Counted from the first letter of the stretch, positions 16,601 to 24,515 are shown. The stretch is 64,000 bases of DNA from Nonomuraea jiangxiensis (GCF_900099965.1 NZ_FNDJ01000024.1:62001-126000), one strand, 5' to 3'. The notes: generated by a model not told the origin, from the sequence alone. Program-made: numbers and translations.

Positions 16601-17921
16601 TCACCTCGTCGGCGAACGCGCTCAGCGTGTCGACCATCGTATTGATCGTCTGGGCGAGCGCGGCGACCTCGCCCTTGGCCTCGACGGTGATCTTCTGCGA
16701 CAGGTCGCCCCGGGCCACGGCGGTGGCCACCTGGGCGATGCTGCGCACCTGGTTGGTCAGGTTGGAGGCCATGACGTTGACGTTGTCGGTCAGGTCCTTC
16801 CAGGTGCCGGACACGCCCCTGACCGTGGCCTGGCCGCCCAGGTTGCCTTCCGTGCCGACCTCGCGGGCCACCCTGGTCACCTCGTCGGCGAAGCCGGACA
16901 GCTGGTCGACCATCGTGTTGATGGTCTCCTTCAGCTCCAGGATCTCCCCGCGGGCGTCGACCCGGATCTTCTGCGTCAGGTCTCCCTTGGCCACCGCCGT
17001 GGTCACCTCGGCGATGCTGCGGACCTGGGCGGTGAGGTTGTCGGCCATCACGTTGACCGACTCCGTCAGGGCCTTCCAGGTGCCCGAGACGCCCTTCACG
17101 TCGGCCTGGCCGCCGAGCCGGCCGTCGGTGCCGACCTCGCGGGCGACCCTGGTCACCTCGTCGGCGAAGGAGGAGAGCTGGTCGACCATCGTGTTCAGGG
17201 TGTTCTTCAGCTCCAGGATCTCGCCCCGGGCCGAGACCGTGATCCGCTGCGACAGGTCGCCGCGGGCCACGGCGGTGGCCACGTGGGAGATGTTGCGCAC
17301 CTGGTCGGTGAGGTTGCCGGCCATGAAGTTCACCGAGTCGGTCAGGTCGCGCCAGGTGCCTGCCACGCCCTTGACGTCCGCCTGGCCGCCGAGCTGACCC
17401 TCCGTGCCGACCTCGCGAGCCACCCTGGTCACCTCGTCGGCGAAGGAGGAGAGCTGGTCGACCATCGTGTTGACGGTGTTCTTCAGCTCCAGGATCTCGC
17501 CCCGGGCGTGCACGGTGATCTTCTGCGACAGGTCGCCCTTGGCCACCGCCGTGGTGACCTGGGCGATGCTGCGTACCTGGTCGGTGAGGTTGCCCGCCAT
17601 GGCGTTGACGGACTCGGTGAGGTCCTTCCAGGTGCCCGACACCGACGGCACGTCGGCCTGCCCGCCCAGCCGACCGTCCGTGCCGACCTCCCGGGCGACC
17701 CGCGTCACCTCGGAGGTGAACAGGGACAGCTGGTCCACCATGCCGTTGAACACCGAGGCGATCTCCCCGAGCAGCCCGTCGGCCTCGTCGGGGAGCCGGG
17801 TGCGGAAGTCTCCGTCCCGGACCGCGGTGAGACCGGCGAGGAGCAGGCGCAGCTCCGATTCGCCGACTTCAGCTCCGGTGCGGGCGGTGAAACCCGAGCC
17901 CGCGCCTGTGATGTCACTCAT
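13656..17921 (-). CDS. Soluble hybrid sensor histidine kinase with seven HAMP modules, GAF and two receiver domains
   Basis: 1421 residues from the ATG at 17921 (GAGG upstream; an in-frame GTG at 17948 is less likely). No membrane segment. Seven HAMP-type modules recur every 92 residues from about 37 to 640, each with A-V-A-x-G-D-L and most with N-T-M-V-D-Q-L, E-V-T-R-V-A-R-E-V-G and G-T-W-K, as in the HAMP arrays of fungal Nik1-type kinases. Next come a GAF domain (about 640-790), a coiled coil (about 795-880), HisKA with the phospho-His in NMSHELRTPLN, HATPase_c (DTGIGIP and YGGTGLGLSIS), a degenerate receiver (LLVIEQRVS in place of the acidic pair, Asp kept in VLDLDMPD) and a canonical C-terminal receiver (VLVVDDD, LMDVMMPEMDG, VTAKAM). 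First gene of an apparent operon with the SpoIIE phosphatase. Confidence 0.93.
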   Translation of the reverse strand: MSDITGAGSGFTARTGAEVGESELRLLLAGLTAVRDGDFRTRLPDEADGLLGEIASVFNGMVDQLSLFTSEVTRVAREVGTDGRLGGQADVPSVSGTWKDLTESVNAMAGNLTDQVRSIAQVTTAVAKGDLSQKITVHARGEILELKNTVNTMVDQLSSFADEVTRVAREVGTEGQLGGQADVKGVAGTWRDLTDSVNFMAGNLTDQVRNISHVATAVARGDLSQRITVSARGEILELKNTLNTMVDQLSSFADEVTRVAREVGTDGRLGGQADVKGVSGTWKALTESVNVMADNLTAQVRSIAEVTTAVAKGDLTQKIRVDARGEILELKETINTMVDQLSGFADEVTRVAREVGTEGNLGGQATVRGVSGTWKDLTDNVNVMASNLTNQVRSIAQVATAVARGDLSQKITVEAKGEVAALAQTINTMVDTLSAFADEVTRVAREVGTEGQLGGQARVPNVAGTWKNLTDNVNSMADNLTNQVRSIAQVTTAVALGDLTRKIDVDARGEILELKTTINTMVDQLSSFAAEVTRVAREVGSEGRLGGQAEVEGVSGTWKRLTENVNELAGNLTRQVRAIAEVTSAVTSGDLTRSITVDAEGELADLKDNINSMVKSLRETTTANERQDWLKSNLARMSGLMQGQRDLATVAELVMNELAPLVSAQYGAFFLAEENELKLISAYGYPTEAPRAPRFRLGDGLIGQAASSRRMVALTDDIPSGHITIDSGFGKIEPASLIVLPIVAEEQVLGVIELASVQAFTPVHRAFLEQLMETIGVNLNTIVANVRTDELLKESQRLASELQARSEELQSQQEELQRSNAELEEKATLLASQNRDIEAKNLEIEQARQEIEDRAQQLALTSKYKSEFLANMSHELRTPLNSLLILAQLLAQNHTRNLTPKQVEYAEIIHSAGSDLLQLINDILDLSKVEAGKMDVNPEWVPLRRLLDYVEATFRPMTSEKSLDFTVYTAPGMPGELLTDDSRLRQVLRNLLSNAVKFTETGSVELRIEPASQSELPAAVRASGTVIALRVTDTGIGIPEQQLEVIFGAFQQADGTTSRKYGGTGLGLSISREIAYLLGGAIGVQSTPGQGSVFTLYLPIAHPTFAQSATRVPGTAASGDRAQEEGVGEGAESRTPEAPAQPRRLLVIEQRVSGLLSLVAESVVRELSDREDGTIEVITAVGAEEAAATLAAQPCHCMVLDLDMPDLMAFRLLEAMDGDPALGVVPVLAYSNWRTTAQQKARLSRRAQNQALELLSSLDDLRERIALHLTAEQPGDVLPLIRPDAIQAPAKQDVDGLLAGRKVLVVDDDTRNLFAITSILELHGMTVLHAENGRHGIETLTGHPDIDLVLMDVMMPEMDGYVATTTIRAMPQYADLPIIAVTAKAMPGDQEKALNAGASDYVTKPVDTDHLLQRIRHWLGL
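16100..17820. repeat. 276-bp in-frame tandem repeats encoding the HAMP array
   Basis: The 92-residue protein period corresponds to 276 bp, repeated about six times. At the DNA level long near-identical stretches recur (for example around the GTGACCCGGGTGGC-type segment of each unit), so the array is prone to recombination or assembly collapse. Confidence 0.8.
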
Positions 17922-18139
17922 GTCCGCCCTCGTCGTTTCACGTCGCACACCGGCTCGCTCGCGAAGGCGCCCCGCGGAAATCGGTACAACGATCCGCAGC
18001 GAGTGAGCACCTTAGCGAGGAATCGGATATACGGGCACTTATGCCGCGTCAAATCCACCTGTGAGGTTACTCGATCACCATTGTCCCTGAATCCGGGGAG
18101 AAAACGTCTCCGTGCCGGAGGGACCTCGTACTCGCCTGG

Positions 18140-19051
18140 TCAGGGGTCGGGATTGTCGGGTTGCAGATATACGACGGTGGAGAGCGGGACGTGCTCGTGG
18201 ATACGCCGCTCCGTCCTGCGCAGCGCCTCGGCCACCTGCCCGGCCCCGGACCCGTCCGCAACGGTGACGTGGGCCGCCACGAGCACCTCCTCAGGGCCCA
18301 GGTGCAGGGTACGGAGCCGGGTGAAGCCGCTGATGCCGGCGTCCTGGCGCAGTACGTCCTCGATGGCCCGCTGGACCTCGGGCGCCGCCGCCTCACCGAT
18401 GATCATGCTCTTGGTCTCCCGCGCCAGGGTCACCGCCACGACGATCAGCAGCAGTCCGATGGCGATCGAGCCGAGACCGTCGAAGAGCGGGTCGCCGGTG
18501 AGCAGGGTCAGGCTCACGCCGCCCAGGGCGAAGGCGAGCCCGGCCAGGGCGGCGCTGTCCTCCAGCAGGATCACGGGCAGCTCGGGGGCCTTGGCCTCGC
18601 GGATGTACCTGCTCCACGACCGGCCGCGGCGGAGCCGTCCGGCGTTGCGTACGGCCGTGCGCAGGGACAGCCCCTCCATGACGATGGCGGCGAGCAGGAC
18701 CCCGATCGCCCACGGCCAGCTCTCCAGCGGGTGGGGATGGGCCACCTTCTCGTAGCCCTCGTAGAGCGCGAACATCCCGCCCCCGAAGAACAGCACCACC
18801 GAGACCAGGAACGCGTAGAAGTAACGCTCGCGGCCGAAGCCGAAGGGGTGGTCGGGGGTGGGTTCGCGGGCGGCCCGGGTCCGGCCGAACAGCAGCAGCC
18901 CCTGGTTGCCGGAGTCCGCGACCGAATGGATGCTCTCGGCGAGCATCGACGACGACCCGGTGAAGACGAACGCCACGAACTTCGTCACCGCTATGCCGAC
19001 GTTCGCCGCGAGCGCCGCCAGCGTCGCCTCCTGAGAACCGCTGCCACTCAC
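18140..19051 (-). CDS. Cation diffusion facilitator family transporter
   Basis: 303 residues, GTG start at 19051 with AGGAAGG upstream. Six predicted membrane helices. The CDF metal site in TM2 is present as AESIHSVADSGNQ (H-x3-D). In TM5 the pair is E-D (VILLEDSAALAGL) rather than the zinc-type H-x3-D, which may indicate manganese, iron or broader specificity. A cytosolic C-terminal domain follows (TLHLGPEEVLVAAHVTV, then RIHEHVP) that in the family binds metal and dimerises. Function is probably efflux of a divalent cation by proton exchange. No metal regulator is adjacent. Confidence 0.88.
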   Translation of the reverse strand: MSGSGSQEATLAALAANVGIAVTKFVAFVFTGSSSMLAESIHSVADSGNQGLLLFGRTRAAREPTPDHPFGFGRERYFYAFLVSVVLFFGGGMFALYEGYEKVAHPHPLESWPWAIGVLLAAIVMEGLSLRTAVRNAGRLRRGRSWSRYIREAKAPELPVILLEDSAALAGLAFALGGVSLTLLTGDPLFDGLGSIAIGLLLIVVAVTLARETKSMIIGEAAAPEVQRAIEDVLRQDAGISGFTRLRTLHLGPEEVLVAAHVTVADGSGAGQVAEALRRTERRIHEHVPLSTVVYLQPDNPDP

Positions 19052-19153
19052 TGTCCCGACCCTTCCTCCGCGGGGGCAAGCTTGGCGAGTACCCCGAAGT
19101 GGGCGGGCCAAGCCCGGCACGCTCTCGCCGCCCCCGCCCGGCCGCCCTGCCCG

Positions 19154-19216
19154 GCGACCGAAACAGCGCGGTTCAGCCCTGCCCTGCGGCCGAAACGGCC
19201 TGGTTCAGCTCTGCCG
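19154..19216. repeat. 32-bp imperfect tandem duplication at the 3' end of the IclR gene
   Basis: Two copies starting at 19154 and 19186 share about 26 of 31 bases (core GGTTCAG and CCGAAAC). The second copy contains the IclR stop codon and a small CCG-AAA-CGG hairpin. The origin is probably a local duplication; a terminator role is possible. Confidence 0.6.
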
Positions 19217-19984
19217 GACCTTGATGCCGGGCCGCCATCCCAAGATTCTCGAAATGGCTAATCCGCTGGTGATGACCGAGGGCAGGACGGCCTGCGGCTG
19301 CACGGACCCGGTCCGTACGACGACGGAGAGGGAGGCGACGACGCGACCCTCGCCGTTCATGATCCGCGCCGCGATGGAGTCGGCGCCCTCGGTCAGCTCG
19401 CCCCGGACCAGGGCGCAACCGGTGCGACGGCACTCGGCCAGCTCGCGGCGGAGCGCGGCCGGGTCGACGACCGTCTGGGAGGTGAACCGCTGGAGCTCCC
19501 CGTCGAGGATCTCGTCCACCAGCTCCGGCCCGGCGTGGGCGAGCAGGATCTTGCCGACTCCCGAGCAGTGCAGCGGCAGCCGGCCGCCCACCTGGGAGAC
19601 CAGCCCCAGGGCGTGCGGCGCGGACAGGCGCTCCAGGATGACGGCCTCGCGCCCTTCCAGGACCGCGAGCTGCACGTGCTGGTGGAGCGCGCTGTAGAGG
19701 TCCTCCATGTACGGCTGGGCCATCGTGCGCAACGACTCGGTCAGCGGGGCCAGCGTGCCGAGCTGCCACAGCCGCAGGCCGACGGAGAACCGGCCGTTGG
19801 CACGTTGTTCGAGGGCCCCGGCCTTCGTCAGCTCCATCACGAGCCGGCGCGCGGTCGGGTGCGGCAGGCCGGTCTTCCGTGCGAGGTCGGCGAGGCTCAG
19901 CTCGGTCTCGCCGGGCTCGAAGGAGAACAACAGGTCGAGCAGCCGGGAGCTCACGCTCCGTCCCGGTTCGCTGGTACGCGGCAC
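19205..19984 (-). CDS. IclR family transcriptional regulator
   Basis: 259 residues from the GTG at 19984, with GCGAGGTG upstream; a longer open frame upstream adds nothing domain-like. N-terminal winged helix: LLDLLFSFEPGETELSLADLARKTGLPHPTARRLVMELTKAGALE. The C-terminal IclR effector domain shows SQVGGRLPLHCSGVGKILLAHAG and GCALVRGELTEGADSIAARIMNGEGRVVASLSV. Divergent from the aromatic-degradation operon 186 bp away, so it is the likely repressor or activator of that operon; members such as PcaR/PobR do this for protocatechuate and hydroxybenzoate genes. Confidence 0.92.
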   Translation of the reverse strand: MPRTSEPGRSVSSRLLDLLFSFEPGETELSLADLARKTGLPHPTARRLVMELTKAGALEQRANGRFSVGLRLWQLGTLAPLTESLRTMAQPYMEDLYSALHQHVQLAVLEGREAVILERLSAPHALGLVSQVGGRLPLHCSGVGKILLAHAGPELVDEILDGELQRFTSQTVVDPAALRRELAECRRTGCALVRGELTEGADSIAARIMNGEGRVVASLSVVVRTGSVQPQAVLPSVITSGLAISRILGWRPGIKVRQS

Positions 19985-20025
19985 GCCGCACCTCGCTTTC
20001 TCGGATGCGTTCCTGCGGACGCCGA

Positions 20026-20041
20026 ATTGTTCGTTCAATGA
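20026..20041. promoter_or_regulatory. Candidate IclR operator
   Basis: ATTG-TTCGTT-CAAT is an interrupted palindrome (20026-20039) in the IclR/monooxygenase intergenic region. The overlapping octamer TTCAATGA (20034-20041) recurs at 24787-24794, upstream of the convergent amidohydrolase gene, so one regulator could serve both transcripts. Confidence 0.35.
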
Positions 20042-20170
20042 TTTATCAGCCTCCCGGCCGATTCTGGAAGTGCAGCATGAGCGGACCGAGGCCGATGGGA
20101 AGTGACCACGCGGACCGCTCGAAAAGCGACTCATCGGATCGGGGAGCGAGAAACTCGGAGGAGCTTGAGG

Positions 20171-21382
20171 ATGACACTACGCACGGCCGGACCGCCGAGG
20201 ATCGCGATCGTGGGCGGCGGTATCGGTGGTCTCGCCACCGCGGCGTTCCTCCGCCGCGAGGGACTCCCCAGCACCGTCTACGAGCAGGCGCCACGACTGG
20301 CCGAGGTGGGCGCCGGCCTGGTGGTCGCGCCCAACGCGGCACGCCTGCTGCGCAGGCTCGGCGTCCTGGAGACCCTGCGCGAGCGGGCCGTGCGGCTCGA
20401 CACCGGCTGGGAGTTCCGCCGCTGGGAGGACGGGACGGTGTTGTCGTCGGAGAACCTGGCCGACGCCTGCGAACGCCTCTACGGGGAGCAGACCTACACC
20501 GTGCACCGAGCCGACCTGCTCCGCGTCATCGAGGCGCAGGTCCCGGCCCAGGACGTCGCCCTCGATCACAAGGTCGTCAGGCTGGAGACCGGCGGCACGC
20601 CGCGGCTGCACCTCGCCGACGGGCGGACGGTGGAGGCCGACGTCGTCATCGGGGCCGACGGGATCCACTCCGTCGTCCGCGGCGCCCTGTTCGCGGCGTC
20701 GCCGGCGACGTACTCCGGCATCTGCGCCTTCCGGGCCCTCGTCCCGGCGGCCGAGGCGCCGGAGTTCGCCCGGCGGCCCACGCAGACGCTGTGGATCGGC
20801 CCGGACCACCACCTCGTGCACTATCCGGTGTCGGCCGGGGAGCTGGTCAACCTCGTCGCCTTCGCCCCCGCCGGCGACTACACCGTGGAGTCCTGGACCG
20901 CGACCGCGACGGTGGAGGAGTTACTGACCGAGTTCGACGGCTGGGACCCGCGGCTGGTCGATCTGATCCGTGCCGCCGGGACGCCCGGCCGGTGGGCGCT
21001 CCTGGACCGCGCGCCGCTGACACGCTGGTCCGAGGGCGGGGTAACACTCCTCGGCGACGCCGCCCATCCGATGTTCCCCTTCTTCGCCCAGGGCGCGGCC
21101 CAGGCGATGGAGGACGCCGCCGTGCTGGCGCGCTGCCTCGCGACGGGGCTGGACGACCCGGCCGGCGCGCTCAGGCGGTACGAGGAGTTGCGCATCCCCC
21201 GCACGACCCGGATCCAGGCCGTGAGCCACGGGCGCTCCCACATCAACCACCTTCCTGACGGTCCCGAGCAGCGGGACCGCGACGCGGCCTTCGCCCGGCA
21301 CGACCCGCTCGTGGCGAACGGGTGGATCTACGAGTACGACCCGGACGTCGCGCTGGGAGACAAGGTGGCCGGGCCGCGGTGA
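20171..21382 (+). CDS. FAD-dependent aromatic monooxygenase (salicylate/hydroxybenzoate hydroxylase type)
   Basis: 403 residues, ATG at 20171 with GGAGGAGCTTGAGG before it. Class A flavoprotein hallmarks: the dinucleotide-binding motif IAIVGGGIGGLATAAFLRREG (about 12-32), the DG motif VVIGADGIHSVVR (about 160-172) and the GD motif LLGDAAHPMFPFFAQGAAQAMEDA (about 295-318). The length fits the salicylate 1-hydroxylase, 3-hydroxybenzoate 6-hydroxylase and 6-hydroxynicotinate 3-monooxygenase group, which hydroxylate and sometimes decarboxylate phenolic acids with NAD(P)H and O2. First gene of a three-gene operon leading to hydroxyquinol cleavage, so its product is probably hydroxyquinol (1,2,4-trihydroxybenzene). 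The substrate, resorcinol or a dihydroxybenzoate, is inference. Confidence 0.85.
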   Translation: MTLRTAGPPRIAIVGGGIGGLATAAFLRREGLPSTVYEQAPRLAEVGAGLVVAPNAARLLRRLGVLETLRERAVRLDTGWEFRRWEDGTVLSSENLADACERLYGEQTYTVHRADLLRVIEAQVPAQDVALDHKVVRLETGGTPRLHLADGRTVEADVVIGADGIHSVVRGALFAASPATYSGICAFRALVPAAEAPEFARRPTQTLWIGPDHHLVHYPVSAGELVNLVAFAPAGDYTVESWTATATVEELLTEFDGWDPRLVDLIRAAGTPGRWALLDRAPLTRWSEGGVTLLGDAAHPMFPFFAQGAAQAMEDAAVLARCLATGLDDPAGALRRYEELRIPRTTRIQAVSHGRSHINHLPDGPEQRDRDAAFARHDPLVANGWIYEYDPDVALGDKVAGPR

Positions 21383-21441
21383 TCGTTCAGCCACGACATA
21401 GCCTGCCGGATACGCGGGAAGCAGAGCTGAAGGAACCTTCG

Positions 21442-22506
21442 ATGAGATTCACCCATGAGACCCTGCCCCAGCGGGTGGTGTTCGCCCCCGGCGACGCGCC
21501 CGCGGCGGTGGCCGGCGAGGTGGCCAGGCTGGGAGTCCGGCGGGTCATGGTCATCGCCGCCCCCGCGGAGTCCGCGCTCGCCGACGCCGTGTCGGCCGAG
21601 GTCCCGGTCGCCGTACGGCACGACGAGGTCGTCATGCACGTGCCCGTCGAGGTCGCCGAACGGGCGCGGGCGGCCGCAGCCGGGGCGCGGGCCGACGCGC
21701 TGCTCTGCGTCGGCGGCGGGTCCACGACCGGGCTGGCCAAGGCGGTGGCCATGACCGGCTCCCCCAAGGCGGGTTTGCCCATCATCGCCGTGCCGACGAC
21801 GTACGCCGGCTCCGAGGCGACGAACGTCTGGGGGCTCACCCAGGGCGAGACCAAGACGACCGGCGTGGACGATCTCGTACTGCCCCGCTCCATCGTGTAC
21901 GACGCCTCGCTGATGCTGACGCTGCCCGTGGAGATGTCGGTCGCCTCCGGCCTCAACGCGATGGCCCACTGCGTCGACTCGATGTGGGGACCGCGGGCCG
22001 ACCCGATCGACCAGGCGCTGGCCGCCGAGGGAATCCACGCGCTGAGCCGCGGCCTGCCCGCCGTGGTCGCCGATCCGGCCGGGATCGAGGGCCGCGAGCA
22101 GACCCTCTACGGCGCCTACCTGGCCGCCGTCGCGTTCGCGTCCGCCGGCTCGGGCATGCACCACAAGATCTGCCACGTGCTGGGCGGGATGTTCAACCTG
22201 CCGCACGCGCAGACCCACGCCGTCGTGCTCCCCCACGTGCTGGCGTTCAACGCGCCGCACGCGCCCGGGGCCGAGCGCCGGATCGCGCGGGCCCTCGGCA
22301 CACCGCGGGCGCCGGAGGGCCTCGCGGACCTGTACGCGGCCCTCCACGCACCGGCCGCGCTGAAGGACTACGGCATGCCGGAGGACGGCATCGCCAGGGC
22401 GGTGGCCCCGATCCGGGCCGCGATCCCCGCAGGCAACCCCGCACCCGTCACCGAGGAGAACCTCACCGCGCTGCTCCGGGCGGCCTGGGAAGGAGCGAAG
22501 TCATGA
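21442..22506 (+). CDS. Maleylacetate reductase
   Basis: 354 residues, ATG at 21442 with a GAAGGAA ribosome binding site. It is an iron-alcohol-dehydrogenase-fold protein: nucleotide loop LLCVGGGSTTGLAKAVAMT, then PIIAVPTTYAGSEATNVWGLT, and a metal-region signature HHKICHVLGGMFNLPHAQTHAVVLPH. The short length and the PTTYAGSE and NLPHAQTHA motifs mark maleylacetate reductases, which reduce maleylacetate to 3-oxoadipate with NAD(P)H in the hydroxyquinol and chlorocatechol routes. It overlaps the next gene by 4 bp (ATGA), so expression is coupled to the ring-cleavage enzyme. The symbol is uncertain because names differ between hosts. Confidence 0.92.
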   Translation: MRFTHETLPQRVVFAPGDAPAAVAGEVARLGVRRVMVIAAPAESALADAVSAEVPVAVRHDEVVMHVPVEVAERARAAAAGARADALLCVGGGSTTGLAKAVAMTGSPKAGLPIIAVPTTYAGSEATNVWGLTQGETKTTGVDDLVLPRSIVYDASLMLTLPVEMSVASGLNAMAHCVDSMWGPRADPIDQALAAEGIHALSRGLPAVVADPAGIEGREQTLYGAYLAAVAFASAGSGMHHKICHVLGGMFNLPHAQTHAVVLPHVLAFNAPHAPGAERRIARALGTPRAPEGLADLYAALHAPAALKDYGMPEDGIARAVAPIRAAIPAGNPAPVTEENLTALLRAAWEGAKS

Positions 22507-23399
22507 CCAACGCGCACACCGAGGTGTCCGCCGAGCAGGCCGCCCGCGAGGAGGAGTTGGTCGAGCGGGTCGTGCGCTCGTTCGGCGGCTGCCAGGACCC
22601 GCGGCTCAAGGAGCTGATGACCGGCCTGGTCAGGCACGTCCACGCCTACATCCGCGAGGTGCGGCTGACCGAGGAGGAGTGGCGCGGGGCGATCGAGTTC
22701 CTCACCGCCGCCGGTCACATCACCGACGACAGGCGGCAGGAGTTCATCCTGCTCTCCGACGTGCTCGGCGCCTCCATGCAGACCATCGCGGTCAACAACC
22801 GGGCCTACGGGGAGGCGACCGAGGCGACCGTGTTCGGGCCGTTCTTCGTCGAGGGGTCGCCGGAGATCGCCAACGGTGAGGACGTGTCCTTCGGCGCGGT
22901 CGGCGAGCCGTGCTGGGTCGAGGGCACCGTCACCGACGCCGGCGGCAGGCCCCTGCCGGGCGCCCGGATCGAGGTCTGGGAGGCCGACGCGGACGGCCGC
23001 TACGACGTCCAGTACGACGACGGGCGCACCGCCGCGCGGGCGCACCTGTTCACCGACGACGAGGGGAGATACCGGTTCTGGGCCATCACCCCGACGCCGT
23101 ACCCCATCCCGCACGACGGACCCGTCGGCGCGATGCTCGACGCGGTCGGCCGCTCGCCGATGCGGGCCTCCCACCTGCACTTCATGGTCGCCCACGAGGG
23201 CTGCAGGACGCTGGTGACGCACATCTTCGTGCGCGGCGACGCGCTGCTCGACTCCGACGCCGTCTTCGGGGTCAAGGAGTCCCTGGTCAAGGACTTCGAG
23301 CGGCACCCGGCCGGCACGCCCACCCCGGACGGCCGGGTCCTGGACGGCACCTGGTCGCGGACGCGTTTCGACATCGCGCTCGCTCCCTCCGGCGCCTGA
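22503..23399 (+). CDS. Intradiol dioxygenase, hydroxyquinol 1,2-dioxygenase type
   Basis: 298 residues, ATG overlapping the previous stop, with a GGAAGGAG ribosome binding site. The N-terminal helical dimerisation domain reads RHVHAYIREVRLTEEEWRGAIEFLTAAGHITDDRRQEFILLSDVLG. The catalytic beta-sandwich carries the Fe(III) ligands: a Tyr in ADGRYDVQY, a second Tyr in TPTPYPIPHDGPVG, and the His pair in ASHLHFMV. The P-Y-P-I-P-x-D-G-P-V-G block and catechol-dioxygenase N-domain fit hydroxyquinol 1,2-dioxygenases, which open 1,2,4-trihydroxybenzene to maleylacetate. Coupling to maleylacetate reductase supports hydroxyquinol over catechol as the substrate. Confidence 0.9.
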   Translation: MTNAHTEVSAEQAAREEELVERVVRSFGGCQDPRLKELMTGLVRHVHAYIREVRLTEEEWRGAIEFLTAAGHITDDRRQEFILLSDVLGASMQTIAVNNRAYGEATEATVFGPFFVEGSPEIANGEDVSFGAVGEPCWVEGTVTDAGGRPLPGARIEVWEADADGRYDVQYDDGRTAARAHLFTDDEGRYRFWAITPTPYPIPHDGPVGAMLDAVGRSPMRASHLHFMVAHEGCRTLVTHIFVRGDALLDSDAVFGVKESLVKDFERHPAGTPTPDGRVLDGTWSRTRFDIALAPSGA

Positions 23400-23427
23400 G
23401 CCTCCGACGGCGGTCAAGCCAGACGCA

Positions 23428-23466
23428 CCGCGGCCGGCACCCCCTTGTCCGGGGTGCCGGCCGCGG
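23428..23466. terminator. Strong bidirectional terminator
   Basis: A perfect 16-bp GC-rich stem (23428-23443 with 23451-23466) and a 7-nt loop, CTTGTCC. It separates the catabolic operon from the convergent amidohydrolase gene. No T-tract. Confidence 0.8.
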
Positions 23467-23492
23467 CGGCATGTCAGGGCCTCGCGCTCACG

Positions 23493-24515
23493 TCACGACT
23501 CGTTCAGGCCGAACAGCCGGACGGCGTTGTCGTGGTAGATGGCCTGCCGCTGGGCGTCGCTGAGGTCCAGCTCCTCGATGTTCGCGATCGTCGCCCGGAT
23601 GAAGCCCGGTCCCTTCTCAGGGTCGTAGGGGCTGTCCGAGGCGAACACCACCCGGTCGTGGCCGTAGAACCGGATCGACGTCCGGAGCGCGTCACCGGCG
23701 CCGAAGCAGGCGGTGTCGACGTAGAAGTTCTTGAAGTAGTCGAAGGGACGCTTCGTCAAGGGGTAGCCCTCCACGTCGGCCTTCTGGCTCTCCGGCGTCC
23801 GGCTGCCCAGCTGGTCCCAGCCGGCGCCCACCCGGCCGGCGAAGTGCGGGATCATGGCTCCGCCGTGGTGGATCAGGAACTTCAGGTCCGGCCAGCGCTC
23901 GAAAGCACCCGAGAAGACCATGCGGGCCATGAAGGCCGACAGGTCGTACTCCCAGCCCAGCGCCCACCAGATCTCGAACTTGGACCGTTCCTCGGTCGGG
24001 TAGTCCGGCCATGAGGAGTTGCGGTTGGGGTGGACCTGGATCATCTTCCCGCTGCGGGCCAGCGTCTCCCAGAACGGGTCGTATCGCGGGTCGTCCATCG
24101 GCCCGCGGTTGACGTGGCAGTAGATCTGGACACCGACCGCGTTCAGGCTGGTGAAGGCGTAGTCGACCTCCTTGATCGCCTGGTCCACGTCGTCGAGCGA
24201 GACCGCGGCGCAGAACCCGGCGAACCTGTCGGGGTGGCTCTCGACCAGCTCCGCCATGCCCTCGTTCGCGATCCGCGCCATCTCGGCGTTGCGCTCGGCG
24301 GGGCCGAGGTCCTCCAGGGGCGGCGACGCGACGTTGATGATCTGCTTGTATTCCCCGAACTCGTCCATCTGACGGAACCTGACGTCCAGGTCCGTCAGGG
24401 CGGGGATGTCACGGGTGCGCTTCTGGAGGTTCAGGATGGCGGCGCTGTCGTTGATCGCGAAGAAGCGGTCGGCGTAGGCGCGCGGTAGAAGGTGGCAGAA
24501 CGAATCGATCTTCAC
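23493..24515 (-). CDS. ACMSD-family amidohydrolase (probable decarboxylase)
   Basis: 340 residues, GTG start at 24515 with AAGGAG nine bases upstream. The TIM-barrel amidohydrolase-2 fold is shown by KIDSFCHLLPRAYADRF, then LRSG-like MIQVHPNR, LKFLIHHGGAMIPHFAGRV and RVVFASDSPYDPEKG (catalytic Asp). This family contains ACMSD, gamma-resorcylate decarboxylase and 6-methylsalicylate-type decarboxylases. The first metal motif reads F-C-H in place of H-x-H. Its convergent position beside the hydroxyquinol operon suggests it decarboxylates a hydroxybenzoate feeding that route, for example resorcylate to resorcinol; a hydrolase role cannot be excluded. Confidence 0.82.
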   Translation of the reverse strand: MKIDSFCHLLPRAYADRFFAINDSAAILNLQKRTRDIPALTDLDVRFRQMDEFGEYKQIINVASPPLEDLGPAERNAEMARIANEGMAELVESHPDRFAGFCAAVSLDDVDQAIKEVDYAFTSLNAVGVQIYCHVNRGPMDDPRYDPFWETLARSGKMIQVHPNRNSSWPDYPTEERSKFEIWWALGWEYDLSAFMARMVFSGAFERWPDLKFLIHHGGAMIPHFAGRVGAGWDQLGSRTPESQKADVEGYPLTKRPFDYFKNFYVDTACFGAGDALRTSIRFYGHDRVVFASDSPYDPEKGPGFIRATIANIEELDLSDAQRQAIYHDNAVRLFGLNES

